From assembly GCF_021245735.1 (NCBI RefSeq), contig NZ_JAJISB010000018.1, forward strand, positions 57,096-121,095: 64,000 bases of DNA, given 5' to 3'. Positions 43,001 through 51,432 of this stretch are shown one piece after another; positions within the stretch are counted from its first letter, which is position 1; each line of letters opens with the position of its first letter. The translations under genes and the position numbers were made by a program. A model generated the notes under the pieces. It was not told the origin of the DNA and ran no database searches. It worked only from the letters and a program-made list of their open reading frames with translations. The stretch comes from Brevibacillus daliensis (GTDB lineage: Bacteria; Bacillota; Bacilli; Brevibacillales; Brevibacillaceae).

Positions 43001-44364
43001 TCTTCCTGTCCATACGGTTCAATGTTGATTTGAGGGATCATCTCAGCTTCTAAGAGTTGAGGGAGATGTGAGCCACTCAGAATAAAAGAAAAGGGGACTT
43101 GGCTGTCTCTGTTTAGCTGTTTCCAAAACTGAATCATTACTTCTTGGGAATCTTCATCTAATTGATCAGTAGTTTCGAAGATCAAGAAAATTCTTGGTAA
43201 ATCTGGTAATTTTTCAATCTCAGCAACGAATTGAAGTAACCAGTTAGTAAAGGCGTTAATCGTTTCTCTTCTCTCTATATGTTTATTCAACAAGTGATTC
43301 AATTTTTTTTGTAGAATAAATAGCCGCTGAGTCCAAGCAGGAAAACGTTTTTTGATAACGCGAATCAATTTTCTTATTGCTGATTTAAGAGCAGCAAAGG
43401 GAAGAGGCTGACACAAAAGCTGTACAAATAGATAATCTGAGGAAGAACGATGACAAGTGTAATACAGACTTTGAAAACGCATAGAAGCGTCCTGACTGAT
43501 CAATCCAATGATTGAACTTCTATTCTGTGCTAAGAACTTTGTTAAAACCTTATCCGCTTGTAAAGAATGTCCATGTACCAGCGTGTGCAGGTATGAATAG
43601 GGAGCTATTTGAACCGTCTCTTCCAGAATTGGATCTTCCTTACGCAATGAGAAGGAGAAGGCATCTACTGTAATTGCATGAACTTCATCTGCAATTTGAT
43701 ATGTGCTATAAAAGGATTGTGGTTTATGTATCAGTCTGTGGGATAGCATATTTACTTGAGTTAAGGCTCGTTGTTCACGGTCATTTACAACCATCGTACA
43801 AGCAAAAAACTCTTTCATCAAAAGTCCTAATGCAAAAAAGTCAGATGTTCTGTTGAATTGCAAATCTCTTGATAGTGTTGAACGATAAAGATAATAATTG
43901 GGTGAAGCAGCTCGTATAAACCTGGAATCTTCAGCTGGTTGTGGTTGAAGATCTAATATAATATGTCTTTGTGCTCTATCATAATGTATGAGAGTAGGAC
44001 AAAAAAAACCCACAAAAAACTGTCGGTTATGCAAACGAAAAAGAGAACATGCAAGTGTATGTAAAAATGCCAATTTTTCCTCTATCGACATGGTCTGTTG
44101 GAAAAGAGTATCAACAATATGATGAGACGCTGGAAGAGGTTTGACGTTTATCAGCATCTCCGAGTCGTTTATTTCCCATGACAAGAGAGGACGAAAACCT
44201 AAATCACTGGCAATCTGGTTCCATTTGGAAACGCGCTTGTGATAGCCCTTAAGGTCAACTCCATATTCTCTGTGCAAGCGTACTTTCAGTTGTTCAAAAT
44301 CTTTCGAATGTTCAACCGAAACAAAGGGTGAAGGTGAAAAAGGGAGTGAGTGTGAGTAGATCAT
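40048..44364 (-). CDS. Giant multidomain diguanylate cyclase (kinase-like, degenerate AAA, TPR-like, GGDEF)
   Basis: A 1438-residue cytosolic protein. Residues ~60-240 resemble a eukaryote-type kinase fold (SDFFALGLLMKEFF matches subdomain IX) but lack HRD and DFG. Residues ~265-560 resemble an AAA_16/STAND ATPase: the P-loop position reads IIGLISQDASM with no GKT/S, while a Walker-B-like FLIFETTDQLDEDS remains. A long helical-repeat region (~640-1100) follows, then a GAF-like stretch (~1120-1250), and a GGDEF domain whose GGEEF starts near 1346. RQHD five residues before it is a product-inhibition I-site. Substrate Asp (MIDIDNFRRIN) is present, so c-di-GMP synthesis is likely. The layout recalls adenylate-cyclase/kinase/AfsR-type scaffolds. 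Signal unknown. Confidence 0.85.
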   Translation of the reverse strand: MIYSHSLPFSPSPFVSVEHSKDFEQLKVRLHREYGVDLKGYHKRVSKWNQIASDLGFRPLLSWEINDSEMLINVKPLPASHHIVDTLFQQTMSIEEKLAFLHTLACSLFRLHNRQFFVGFFCPTLIHYDRAQRHIILDLQPQPAEDSRFIRAASPNYYLYRSTLSRDLQFNRTSDFFALGLLMKEFFACTMVVNDREQRALTQVNMLSHRLIHKPQSFYSTYQIADEVHAITVDAFSFSLRKEDPILEETVQIAPYSYLHTLVHGHSLQADKVLTKFLAQNRSSIIGLISQDASMRFQSLYYTCHRSSSDYLFVQLLCQPLPFAALKSAIRKLIRVIKKRFPAWTQRLFILQKKLNHLLNKHIERRETINAFTNWLLQFVAEIEKLPDLPRIFLIFETTDQLDEDSQEVMIQFWKQLNRDSQVPFSFILSGSHLPQLLEAEMIPQINIEPYGQEENRQRLLLQLSKVNENLLQTLQKYLSDQRISAWHSSFLLAYLIEQGQIVSTPLHGWELSNDRDIDLSGFNLEKEIKAKIALLNEEELHLLRLLNCLPSPIPTRLFAKENQLSFSALWTKLVALSAAGVIHLVGEDFIFTSPSFTAELLPEVRVAEQTALYREALQIQYRFTPKKWKLLISLSQQAGENKLTYLYMIKYYRQFRSYLSMEQKKQILETIHSLRNDLGRSKIACWDRHLYKVYIRLHLYEQAEEVARRLYLITAADQDRLRILRMELFTDRIDAVSLQQELFQYLIDDRIDLHDQVRAACLLVDSDPFAPLTSVGAERVHQFYVNRFFPCYQQICTRMFAEITLCYTFMLFEYFPERHEWTSALLNKLESILEKTSHHDLLLELYNIYVFYPDVRTSLRYSKQCSDVAKRYGFTTKLSISYLNGMEMSSYLGDVSGYRYYLEKLNKVNPLYRGDLKRQLFYNQLFYALEWQDDDSFFELTSRLNQEDLSEVAYQQFEQFDRYRTYLRGRTIDPLRCPENPSSFDFFILALTAVQQNKLLEARSLFTQTIQTNPHRVQTGWAYRELIPLLIEYKPEEAEEYLRRFSSYINRHGYLLFWPDYYRLSANLAKKTGNLERAGLFIRRAINGYSRIEKEYAIEPLAEEISSLFHPRIELSQVQTYDQASLQKIWDERNYFLNQSLGLLGLFQITEHVTESLDLWVICERLSHSLYEYFPISQLIIRSKLRDRRERLYYSPTGLITNAKLLHYRKKSLLRSSYRFTLYQDQTESLVLQLDLTDDTPTIRDQLSQLITFIKPHIANAMLYQEMKFDSLTGFYQRRYFIDLLKSELDLSLQYQLDLSLIMIDIDNFRRINEFGHQEGDDVIVKLADLIKRTLRQHDILGRYGGEEFLLILPKTNGETAYRLAETLRTEIEEEFAIGYPYQVTASIGVSSVGYSKTKTVDELIRLADRAEIFAKTNGKNRVVASWKLPQANLQEI

Positions 44365-44565
44365 AGTTTTTCACTCCATTCCTAGAACAATTTTACTATT
44401 TATTATAGTATAAAATACCTATATTACCAATGAAATATCATTTACAAGAATATACATGAGATGTCGTATATTGATAGTTTTTGTCGAAGCACTTTTCATT
44501 ATTTCGTTTTCAAGGCAAAATGGAAGTATTATTTCCATTCTTGAATGGGGAGGGTGGCGTTGGGC

Positions 44566-44865
44566 ATGGGCGATCATCAAATATTAATTGGTATACGCCA
44601 TTTTCTGACTTTCCAGAAAGATAAGGTGCGCGTAAACGACTGGAATTTTCATTTACCAAAAGGGTGCCGCTTTATTGCTGGGGGAAAGAACTGTAAGGCG
44701 ATCCGTCATACTATCAGTTTATTCATTCAAAACGAAAAAATCGGACAATTCGTACTAGAAAAAAGGGATGGTCAGTACCTCATAGTTGTTGAAGCGATCT
44801 CAAGTGATTATACGATAGAAATTATGGGATTGTGTCAAACGATAGTTATACAGGAAAAATGCTAA
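44566..44865 (+). CDS. Hypothetical small protein
   Basis: A 99-residue protein without signal peptide or membrane helix and with a beta-rich pattern (HQILIGIRHFLTFQKDKVRV, IGQFVLEKRDGQYLIVVEAI, YTIEIMGLCQTIVIQEKC). The start at 44566 follows GGGGAGGGTGG; ATG 44545 and TTG 44560 are in frame but badly spaced. It lies divergent from the giant GGDEF gene with 200 bp between. No family recognised. Confidence 0.65.
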   Translation: MGDHQILIGIRHFLTFQKDKVRVNDWNFHLPKGCRFIAGGKNCKAIRHTISLFIQNEKIGQFVLEKRDGQYLIVVEAISSDYTIEIMGLCQTIVIQEKC

Positions 44866-44916
44866 TTATGTATAATATTATAAGTAAAGCTAGAAAATAC
44901 CTGGTTACGTCACGAT

Positions 44917-44945
44917 AGCACCCGCACTTTAAGGGTGCTTTTTTC
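44917..44945 (+). terminator. Rho-independent terminator
   Basis: AGCACCC and GGGTGCT with a 9-nt loop and T6. It separates the small gene from the lactonase gene. Confidence 0.85.
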
Positions 44946-44972
44946 GTAGCAGTGGTAATAAGGAGGAATAGA

Positions 44973-45830
44973 ATGAGCAAAAGCTTGCAGTCGTTACAAA
45001 TCGGTGATATTACTCTTACTTGGTTAGTAGGGGGACTTACACAGCTGGACGGAGGAGCTATGTTTGGTGTAGTACCAAAACCACTATGGAGTCGTCGATA
45101 TCCTTCAAATGAGCTTAATCAGGTACCACTTAGATCCGATCCTATTTTAATTCAAGCTCATGGCAAAAATCTCCTGCTTGAATCAGGAATGGGCAATAAC
45201 CGATTAACGGATAAACAAAAACGCAACTATGGATTAGTGCAAGAATCACAGATCCATGAATCTTTAGCGTTACTTGGTCTTTCTGTGGAGGATATTCATC
45301 TTGTACTTATGACTCATATGCACTACGATCATTCTAACGGATTGGTTTCTATTAATGAGGATGGGGAATTATATTCTACTTTTTCACAGGCGAAAATCTA
45401 TGTTAACCAGATTGAATGGGACGAAATGCGTTCGCCAAATATTCGTTCACGTAATACGTATTGGAAGGAAAATTGGCAACCTATACAACAACAAGTACTT
45501 ACTTATGAGGATAGCGTGGAAGTCTTGCCAGGAATTACGTTGATACATACTGGGGGACATAGTGACGGACATGCTATACTAGTAATAGAAAGCCAGGGGA
45601 AGAAAGCCTGCCATATGGCTGACATCATGCCTACCCATGCTCATCAAAATCCATTATGGGTCATGGCATATGATGACTATCCCATGCAATCCATCTATGC
45701 GAAAGAAAAATTATTGAAAGCATTCATACAGGAAAACGTCTGGTTTACCTTTTATCACGACGCATTTTATCGAGCTATTAGATGGAACGAACAAGGGGAA
45801 GTTATCGACTCAATTCCTGTAGAACGGTAA
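44973..45830 (+). CDS. MBL-fold metallohydrolase, YtnP-like quorum-quenching lactonase
   Basis: A 285-residue zinc metallo-beta-lactamase-fold protein close to YtnP of Bacillus, which hydrolyses N-acyl-homoserine lactones. The metal-binding motif MTHMHYDHSNGL (HxHxDH), a further His in HTGGHSDGHA, an Asp in CHMADIMPTHAH, and FTFYHDAFY at the end complete the metal site. The start at 44973 follows AAGGAGGAA. The next gene starts 17 bp downstream, so they form an operon. The exact ester or lactone substrate is inferred. Confidence 0.85.
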   Translation: MSKSLQSLQIGDITLTWLVGGLTQLDGGAMFGVVPKPLWSRRYPSNELNQVPLRSDPILIQAHGKNLLLESGMGNNRLTDKQKRNYGLVQESQIHESLALLGLSVEDIHLVLMTHMHYDHSNGLVSINEDGELYSTFSQAKIYVNQIEWDEMRSPNIRSRNTYWKENWQPIQQQVLTYEDSVEVLPGITLIHTGGHSDGHAILVIESQGKKACHMADIMPTHAHQNPLWVMAYDDYPMQSIYAKEKLLKAFIQENVWFTFYHDAFYRAIRWNEQGEVIDSIPVER

Positions 45831-45847
45831 GGAGTGATTTAGACACC

Positions 45848-46549
45848 ATGGAAAAAAGTCGTTCAGAAGGAGCGAGGCATTGGTTGGAATTGATGCTGCT
45901 CTTTATCACTTTGTCACCTGTAATCGCGTCCGTTGGGTTCTTTTTTCAACTCCCGGATCAGTTATATACAACTGGATTAGGGACCGATCAGGCCATTTAT
46001 CAAAGTAAATTATTCTTGTTGTTGTCAGTTAGCATTGTACAGATAACGACACCGATATTATTAAGAGGTTTCCTAGGTAAATACCGCTTGAGTGACAAAA
46101 ATTCAACTGGAATGAAAATGTTTGGAGATCTCCTTCGCATTATTCAGATCCTCGTGTTTAGTTGTATCTTTTGTCTACTATTGCTTCAAAATCTCCTTAT
46201 TCCCATAAAATTTGATACGATTCTTATGCTTTGTGTAGGTGGACTTTTGCTTATTTATGGTTACATGTTACCGTATATCCCCTATTTGCATCCGCTGGGC
46301 TTGAGAACGACGTGGACAATTAAAGGGGACACAATTTGGGTAAGTACTCATCGAAAAATGTCAGTGTTTTGGATTATAGCGGGTACAAGTTTTTTCATCT
46401 GCCCCTATCTTCCAGGCTGGCTAGCTTTAGCGCTGATCATTTTATCGTTAAGTATCATTGTGGGATTAACTCACGTCTACTCGTATATCTTTTTTCGTAA
46501 AAGCAAAAATGAAACCAGCAGACTTGATAAACTATTTATTGGCAAATAG
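45848..46549 (+). CDS. Multi-pass membrane protein of unknown function
   Basis: A 233-residue protein with about six membrane helices (LMLLFITLSPVIASVGFFF; LFLLLSVSIVQITTPILL; LVFSCIFCLLLLQNLLIP; ILMLCVGGLLLIYGYMLP; FWIIAGTSFFICPYLPG; LALIILSLSIIVGLTHVYSY). The pattern of a polar loop with TTWTIKGDTIWVSTHRK resembles SdpI/DUF1648-type membrane proteins, but this is not certain. ATG 45848 follows AAGGAGTG that overlaps the end of the lactonase gene; the two are co-transcribed. A terminator follows. Confidence 0.7.
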   Translation: MEKSRSEGARHWLELMLLFITLSPVIASVGFFFQLPDQLYTTGLGTDQAIYQSKLFLLLSVSIVQITTPILLRGFLGKYRLSDKNSTGMKMFGDLLRIIQILVFSCIFCLLLLQNLLIPIKFDTILMLCVGGLLLIYGYMLPYIPYLHPLGLRTTWTIKGDTIWVSTHRKMSVFWIIAGTSFFICPYLPGWLALALIILSLSIIVGLTHVYSYIFFRKSKNETSRLDKLFIGK

Positions 46550-46563
46550 ATTAGTAATAAATG

Positions 46564-46593
46564 GCTGCAGTCCTTTGGGATGCAGCTTTTTTT
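46564..46593 (+). terminator. Rho-independent terminator
   Basis: GCTGCA and TGCAGC with an 11-nt loop and T7; ends the lactonase-membrane protein operon. Confidence 0.85.
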
Positions 46594-46631
46594 GACTTCA
46601 TTTTTTTAAGAAGCTTTTCTAAATACACTGC

Positions 46632-46976
46632 TGTAGTGGGCTGGCAGAAGAAGCACATTTTTTGTCTGCAAACTTGTTAAGGTCCCGCAAGGGAGCTAAA
46701 ACTGTCCGCTACACAATAAAGAGTGCGGAAAGTGCAAAAGGGTGCGATGCTACGAAGTATCTCATGGGTTGCACTTTTTAATCCGCACCCTTTATTGTGT
46801 AGCTAGGTAGGACCTTAAAGAGTTCTGGACAAAAAATGTGCTTTTCTGCTAACTCAAACAAAACCAATGCCTGAAAAAACCAGCTTCTCTTTTCACGCGG
46901 AGCAAACAGTCAATTCCCATATGGGGCGAAGACTTTAAGCGAAGGTTGAAAAGAGAAGCTGGTTTTCTCCACTACA
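46632..46976. repeat. Long palindromic repeat, copy 2
   Basis: The same element as 17290-17772, 345 bp long because the second palindrome is shorter. Outer ends TGTAGTGG and CCACTACA form a perfect 8-bp terminal inverted repeat. Palindrome 1 (46643-46850) has GCAGAAGAAGCACATTTT/…TGTGCTTTTCTGC arms, and a CACAATAAAGAGTGCGGA/TCCGCACCCTTTATTGTG core. Palindrome 2 (46878-46964) has AACCAGCTTCTCTTTTCA/TGAAAAGAGAAGCTGGTT arms. Compared with copy 1, the paired core positions changed together (CAGTG/CACTG to CAATA/TATTG), indicating that pairing is kept. It lies downstream of a terminator and before an MFS gene. Confidence 0.85.
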
Positions 46977-47096
46977 ACTAGGAAGAAAACGATTTTTTTG
47001 TTTGATAGAATTATTAAGGGGATGTCATTGACTTTCTTATCTTATATTCATACAATTTAGACTTAACAAACAGATAGAGATAGGGGAGTAGCAACG

Positions 47097-48335
47097 ATGC
47101 ACAGGCTGCGGGAGTTTATCAGAGAGTATCACCCAATTGTCCATACGTTGATAATTGGAACGGTTTTTGTGCGAGCGGCGAGTTCCATGTCAATGCCTTT
47201 CTTAGCTATTTATCTATCCAATACAACGAATCTGAGCCCCGTGATGATTGGACTTATAATTGGTGCAGGACCGCTTGCCTCCACGGTTGGTGGTTTTGTC
47301 GGAGGGACATTATCAGATCAGTTTGGAAGAAGAAGGATTATGCTAATAGCCTTGTATACGTGGGTATTTGTTTTCTTAGGGTTCGCTATTGGGAAGAGTG
47401 CCCTTTTTTTTATTCTCTTGAACATATTGGCAGGACTCTGTCGATCGTTTTACGAGCCAGTTTCACAGGCGTTAATGGCAGATATATCAGAGCCTGAGAA
47501 AAGATTTAAGGTATTCTCCCTGCGCTACCTGGCAATCAATGTTGGCGTGGCTGTGGGACCGTTATTGGGAGCATGGCTGGCTTTATGGGGTGGGGCTTTC
47601 CCATTTTTCGTTACTGCCGCTATTTATTTGCTTTACACAATTATTTTACAAGGACTCCTTACACGTTTTGGAATTAAAGATATCGAAGGGCAGAAAAAGG
47701 AACAGGTTAATTTCACATTAGCCTTTCAAGTTGTAAAACAGGATGTAGCATTACGATACTATATCATGGGTGGTATCCTGGTAGCATTTGGCTATTCGCA
47801 AATGACCACGACATTACCTCAGTACGTAAATCAGACACTTGTTGATGGGGTTGTTCTCTACTCTTATCTACTCAGTCTAAATGCTATCACGGTTGTTATC
47901 CTGCAAATGCCGATATCCAAGTGGGCAGAGAATAAAACTCCTTTGTATAATTTGATAGTGGGTTGCCTCTTGTATGCGATCGGATTGATTGGATTTGGTG
48001 TTACTTCATCGTTTGTAGGGTTACTGATCGCTATGTTTATTTTTACATTAGGTGAAATAATAACCTTTCCTGCGTCCACGGTATTTATCGATAATTTGGC
48101 TCCTGAAGGTATGAGGGGAACATATTTTGGAGCGCAGAGTTTTCATAATTTAGGCCAGTCTATTGGTCCGGCTTTTGCTGGTTATATTCTTGGCTTATTT
48201 AATGGAACTGTGATGTTTATAGTAGTAGCTATTATTTCACTGGCAAGTATCTTGTTTTACATGGCAGGGGAGCGAGATTATTCGAAAAAAACAGGTAAGA
48301 AAATGGGGGCCATGAGTGCGGAAGAAAATACGTAA
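47097..48335 (+). CDS. Major facilitator superfamily transporter
   Basis: A 412-residue, 12-helix drug:H+ antiporter-like permease. The MFS motif A (GGTLSDQFGRRRIMLIALY) lies between helices 2 and 3, and RSFYEPVSQALMADISEPEKR and RYLAINVGVAVGPLLGAWLA match motif C of the 12-helix drug exporters. It resembles the multidrug-export subgroup (YttB/MdtG-like). ATG follows TAGGGGAG. Substrate unknown. It is monocistronic, with a terminator shared with the convergent GDSL gene. Confidence 0.88.
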   Translation: MHRLREFIREYHPIVHTLIIGTVFVRAASSMSMPFLAIYLSNTTNLSPVMIGLIIGAGPLASTVGGFVGGTLSDQFGRRRIMLIALYTWVFVFLGFAIGKSALFFILLNILAGLCRSFYEPVSQALMADISEPEKRFKVFSLRYLAINVGVAVGPLLGAWLALWGGAFPFFVTAAIYLLYTIILQGLLTRFGIKDIEGQKKEQVNFTLAFQVVKQDVALRYYIMGGILVAFGYSQMTTTLPQYVNQTLVDGVVLYSYLLSLNAITVVILQMPISKWAENKTPLYNLIVGCLLYAIGLIGFGVTSSFVGLLIAMFIFTLGEIITFPASTVFIDNLAPEGMRGTYFGAQSFHNLGQSIGPAFAGYILGLFNGTVMFIVVAIISLASILFYMAGERDYSKKTGKKMGAMSAEENT

Positions 48336-48376
48336 CGTGCTTTTGGCTGGGAAATAAAAAATCTAAAACAAAAGGA

Positions 48377-48409
48377 AAAAGGAAGGTGAATAGTCAACCT
48401 TCCTTTTCT
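48377..48409. terminator. Bidirectional terminator
   Basis: AAAAGGAAGGT pairs with ACCTTCCTTTT, giving A-runs and T-runs on both sides between convergent genes. Confidence 0.85.
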
Positions 48410-48433
48410 ACATGAATAGCTGGTTTATGTTAT

Positions 48434-49276
48434 TTATGGCAAAGCTTGCACTAATCGTTCTGCTATTTGCTGATAACCAGCTTTGTTGGGGTGAAAATGA
48501 TCTGTGTATAAATATTTATTTTCTTTTTTCCAAAATAGATCATAGGTGGGAATCGTAATGATGTTTGAATACTTTTGGGCAATGAGTGCCGCCTGATTAT
48601 TCCAAGCAAGGACTGCTTCGCCTGAATCCTTTTGAATTTCCGTGTCGCCAAATGGATTGTATAATTCTGTATAGATGATGGGTGCATGTGGATTCACTTC
48701 TCGTATCTTAGTCAGAATCTGATCATAATGAGTGGCGAGCTTATCCGTAGCACTTTCTACTTTTTGTAGCTCTAATCCAAAAACGCCACCGCTTTGTCTG
48801 AACAAATCATTTCCGCCGATTGTAAACATAATGAGATTGGCTTCAGACAGGAGACGTTTCACATTAGGCTGTTCGAGCTGTCGTAACAAATCTACAGATT
48901 CATATCCACTCACAGCCAAATTGCTTAGCTGGATGGGTTGATTGCGATTTGTGGCTACAGTTTGTTTAAATACTTCAATATAGCCTTTTCCCGTAGAGTC
49001 TCCAACACCTCGCGTTAGTGAATCGCCCATTGAAACTAGTTTTAGTGTACCTGTTTTCGGTAAGATAGCAGAAGGGGGTGCTAGTAAGGCATCATCCTCT
49101 AGGTCTGATGATGAAAGTCCAGGTGTATCTGAACTAGCCAGGCTCTTAGGCGCTAGTGCAAAACCGAAACCAACAGCAAGTGTTATCATTGCCAGAAGAG
49201 ACAGAAGAAGCATCCATTTTGTTAAGGCATTTCGTTTTGACAATGGCAAGGGTACTTCCTCCTTTTTTCCGTTCAA
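48434..49276 (-). CDS. Membrane-anchored GDSL/SGNH-family hydrolase (YpmR-like)
   Basis: A 280-residue extracellular esterase/lipase. A signal anchor (MLLLSLLAMITLAVGFGFAL, about residues 22-42) is followed by the four SGNH blocks: VSMGDSLTRGVGD (nucleophile Ser), LSNLAVSGYES (Gly), FTIGGNDLF (Asn) and YTDHFHPNKAGY (Asp and His). It resembles YpmR and other Bacillales SGNH hydrolases. ATG follows AGGAGGAAG on the minus strand. Likely substrates are lipids or acylated wall polymers; this is not determinable here. Confidence 0.88.
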   Translation of the reverse strand: MNGKKEEVPLPLSKRNALTKWMLLLSLLAMITLAVGFGFALAPKSLASSDTPGLSSSDLEDDALLAPPSAILPKTGTLKLVSMGDSLTRGVGDSTGKGYIEVFKQTVATNRNQPIQLSNLAVSGYESVDLLRQLEQPNVKRLLSEANLIMFTIGGNDLFRQSGGVFGLELQKVESATDKLATHYDQILTKIREVNPHAPIIYTELYNPFGDTEIQKDSGEAVLAWNNQAALIAQKYSNIITIPTYDLFWKKENKYLYTDHFHPNKAGYQQIAERLVQALP

Positions 49277-49375
49277 AAGGTATTACTAGTAGTCTACCAT
49301 CTTATAGGGGAAGATAACCATAGCTGAGTATAGGAAAACATATTGTGGTTCGTGATAGAAAGGTGCGGTGTAAGC

Positions 49376-50323
49376 ATGTCAGAAGTGGTATTGTCTGTCT
49401 CCGGTCTTCAGAAGTCAATCGGAGGGAAACAATTAATTCACGATATATCTTTTGAGGTTATGGCTGGAGAAGTGTATGGCTTCCTGGGACCTAATGGTGC
49501 GGGGAAAACAACAACAATCCGAATGCTGGTAGGTTTAACCAGACCAAATTCCGGGGAAATTACCATTGGAGGGCATTCCCTGCAAAAACAGTTTATCGAA
49601 GCGATCCGCCATGTTGGCTCCATTGTAGAAAATCCTGAGTTGTATTCGTTCCTGACGGGGAGAGAAAATCTGGAAATGTTTGCCCGGATGAGTGGAACCG
49701 TTACAAAAGAGCGAATTGAGGAAGTCATTAAACAGGTTGAGTTGACAGAAGCGATAGATCAGAAGGTAAAAACGTATTCGTTAGGGATGCGGCAACGCTT
49801 GGGTATCGGGCAGGCCCTACTCCATTCTCCTAAACTACTGATTCTGGATGAGCCAACAAATGGCCTTGATCCGGCTGGTATTCGGGAGTTGAGGGAATTT
49901 ATTCAATATCTTGCCCATGAGCAAAAAATTGGTGTATTCATCTCAAGCCACTTGTTAAGCGAGATTGAGCTAATGTGTGATCGAGTAGCAATTATCAATA
50001 AGGGTAGAGTCATTTCGGTAGGAGCTGTTCATGATATGATGGAGCAATTTGCTGATCATGCACATTGGTTTTTTACAGAGCAGTCCATCGGGAAGGCTGT
50101 AGAGGTAATGAACAATTGTGAATATGTTTATGAGCTACAAGCCTTATCAGATGGTAGAGTGAAATGTCGAATGGATACGGAGCGAATTGGTGAACTAAAC
50201 AGACTGCTGGTCCATGCAGATGTGGACGTACTTAGAATAGAGTCAAAAACGGTGACATTAGAAGATCTATTCTTATCTTTGACTGCGGGAACTCCAGGAG
50301 AAGAGGGGGAGAACCATGTATGA
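49376..50323 (+). CDS. ABC transporter ATP-binding protein
   Basis: A 315-residue ATPase subunit of an ABC-2 type exporter (BcrA/CcmA group). Walker A GPNGAGKTTTIRML, Q-loop VGSIVENPELYSF, signature YSLGMRQRLGIGQALL, Walker B LLILDEPTNGLDP and the H-loop SSHLLSE are all intact. The C-terminal ~90 residues form the extra regulatory part found in this group. ATG at 49376 follows AAAGGTGCGG. It overlaps the permease gene by 8 bp, so both are coupled. Bacitracin-type or other peptide/lipid export is possible; the substrate is unknown. Confidence 0.93.
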   Translation: MSEVVLSVSGLQKSIGGKQLIHDISFEVMAGEVYGFLGPNGAGKTTTIRMLVGLTRPNSGEITIGGHSLQKQFIEAIRHVGSIVENPELYSFLTGRENLEMFARMSGTVTKERIEEVIKQVELTEAIDQKVKTYSLGMRQRLGIGQALLHSPKLLILDEPTNGLDPAGIRELREFIQYLAHEQKIGVFISSHLLSEIELMCDRVAIINKGRVISVGAVHDMMEQFADHAHWFFTEQSIGKAVEVMNNCEYVYELQALSDGRVKCRMDTERIGELNRLLVHADVDVLRIESKTVTLEDLFLSLTAGTPGEEGENHV

Positions 50324-51296
50324 TCTGGTCTATAATGAAAGTCTGAAATTAATAAAAAGGAAACGATTTTATGTTGTTCTATTGATCTTGATCGTTTTGA
50401 TCCCTTTGTTTACATACGCACAGTTCCGATCAGCTGAAGTGGCGAGAAGCCAAATCGGTACAGATGACTGGAGAACGATGCTTCAACAAAAAATCGTCGA
50501 TACACAGAACAGGTTAGCTTCCAGTCGCATACCACCTGAATGGCGTGACTATTTAGAGACTCAGCTTTCCTTGCAACAATACTATCTTGATCATAATATC
50601 GATCCGTCTTCTCCCGGTGCTGTAACGTTCGCAAGAGGATTCATGGATCAGGCGATCAGTTTGTTTTTGCCTATGATGATTGTTATTCTGGCCGTGGATC
50701 TTGTTTCATCCGAATTTAGTGAGGGAACGATTAAACTTCTGTTAACCAGACCGGTGAAGAGGTGGAAGATCCTAACCAGTAAATTTATTACACTCTTTTT
50801 ATTCACCTCCCTTACAATTGTGGTATCGTTATTGTTCTCATATGTTATATCAGGAATTGTGTTTGGTTATTCAGGATGGACGATGCCAGTGCTTACCGGG
50901 TTCACATTTTCAGCCGACACGCTAGATACCTCGTCAGTGTTCGTACTGGAGCAATGGAAGTACATTCTCATGCAGTATGGGTTAGGATGGTTCGTCTGTA
51001 TGGTTATTGGGGCTATCTCGATGATGATTTCTGTCCTGGTAAGAAGTACGGCTGCTGGAATGGGAATTATGATGGCGGCACTCGTAAGCGGAGTCATCTT
51101 AACTCAAATGGCGGCCAACTGGGAGCAAGCAAAATATTTGTTTAATGTGAACTTACAGCTTACCAGCTATTTGGCGGGGACGTTGCCGCCCATAAAAGGG
51201 ATGAGTCTTCCTTTTTCACTTAGCGTACTAAGTATCTGGGGAATCATTTCCATGATCGTGGCTTATGTGGTGTTTATTAGACAAGATGTTAGGTAA
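50316..51296 (+). CDS. ABC-2 type transporter permease
   Basis: The 326-residue membrane partner of the preceding ATPase. It has one N-terminal helix (FYVVLLILIVLIPLFTYA), a large extracytoplasmic loop (residues ~40-110), and five more helices including ALFLPMMIVILAVDLVSSEF (read as ISLFLPMMIVILAVDLVSSE) with the GTIKLLLTRPVKR motif typical of ABC-2 permeases. ATG is embedded in the end of the ATPase gene and follows GAAGAGGGGGAG. A hairpin lies 140 bp downstream. Confidence 0.9.
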   Translation: MYDLVYNESLKLIKRKRFYVVLLILIVLIPLFTYAQFRSAEVARSQIGTDDWRTMLQQKIVDTQNRLASSRIPPEWRDYLETQLSLQQYYLDHNIDPSSPGAVTFARGFMDQAISLFLPMMIVILAVDLVSSEFSEGTIKLLLTRPVKRWKILTSKFITLFLFTSLTIVVSLLFSYVISGIVFGYSGWTMPVLTGFTFSADTLDTSSVFVLEQWKYILMQYGLGWFVCMVIGAISMMISVLVRSTAAGMGIMMAALVSGVILTQMAANWEQAKYLFNVNLQLTSYLAGTLPPIKGMSLPFSLSVLSIWGIISMIVAYVVFIRQDVR

Positions 51297-51432
51297 GAAT
51301 TACGTCAAATGTGTAAAAGCAAAACTGATGGGAAACGATGACGTGTATAGATGGACATAGTTAATGTGACATAGTAAAGGATAGAGAATGAATGACAACG
51401 CAAAATCTTTAGGATAGACCTACTATAATTCA

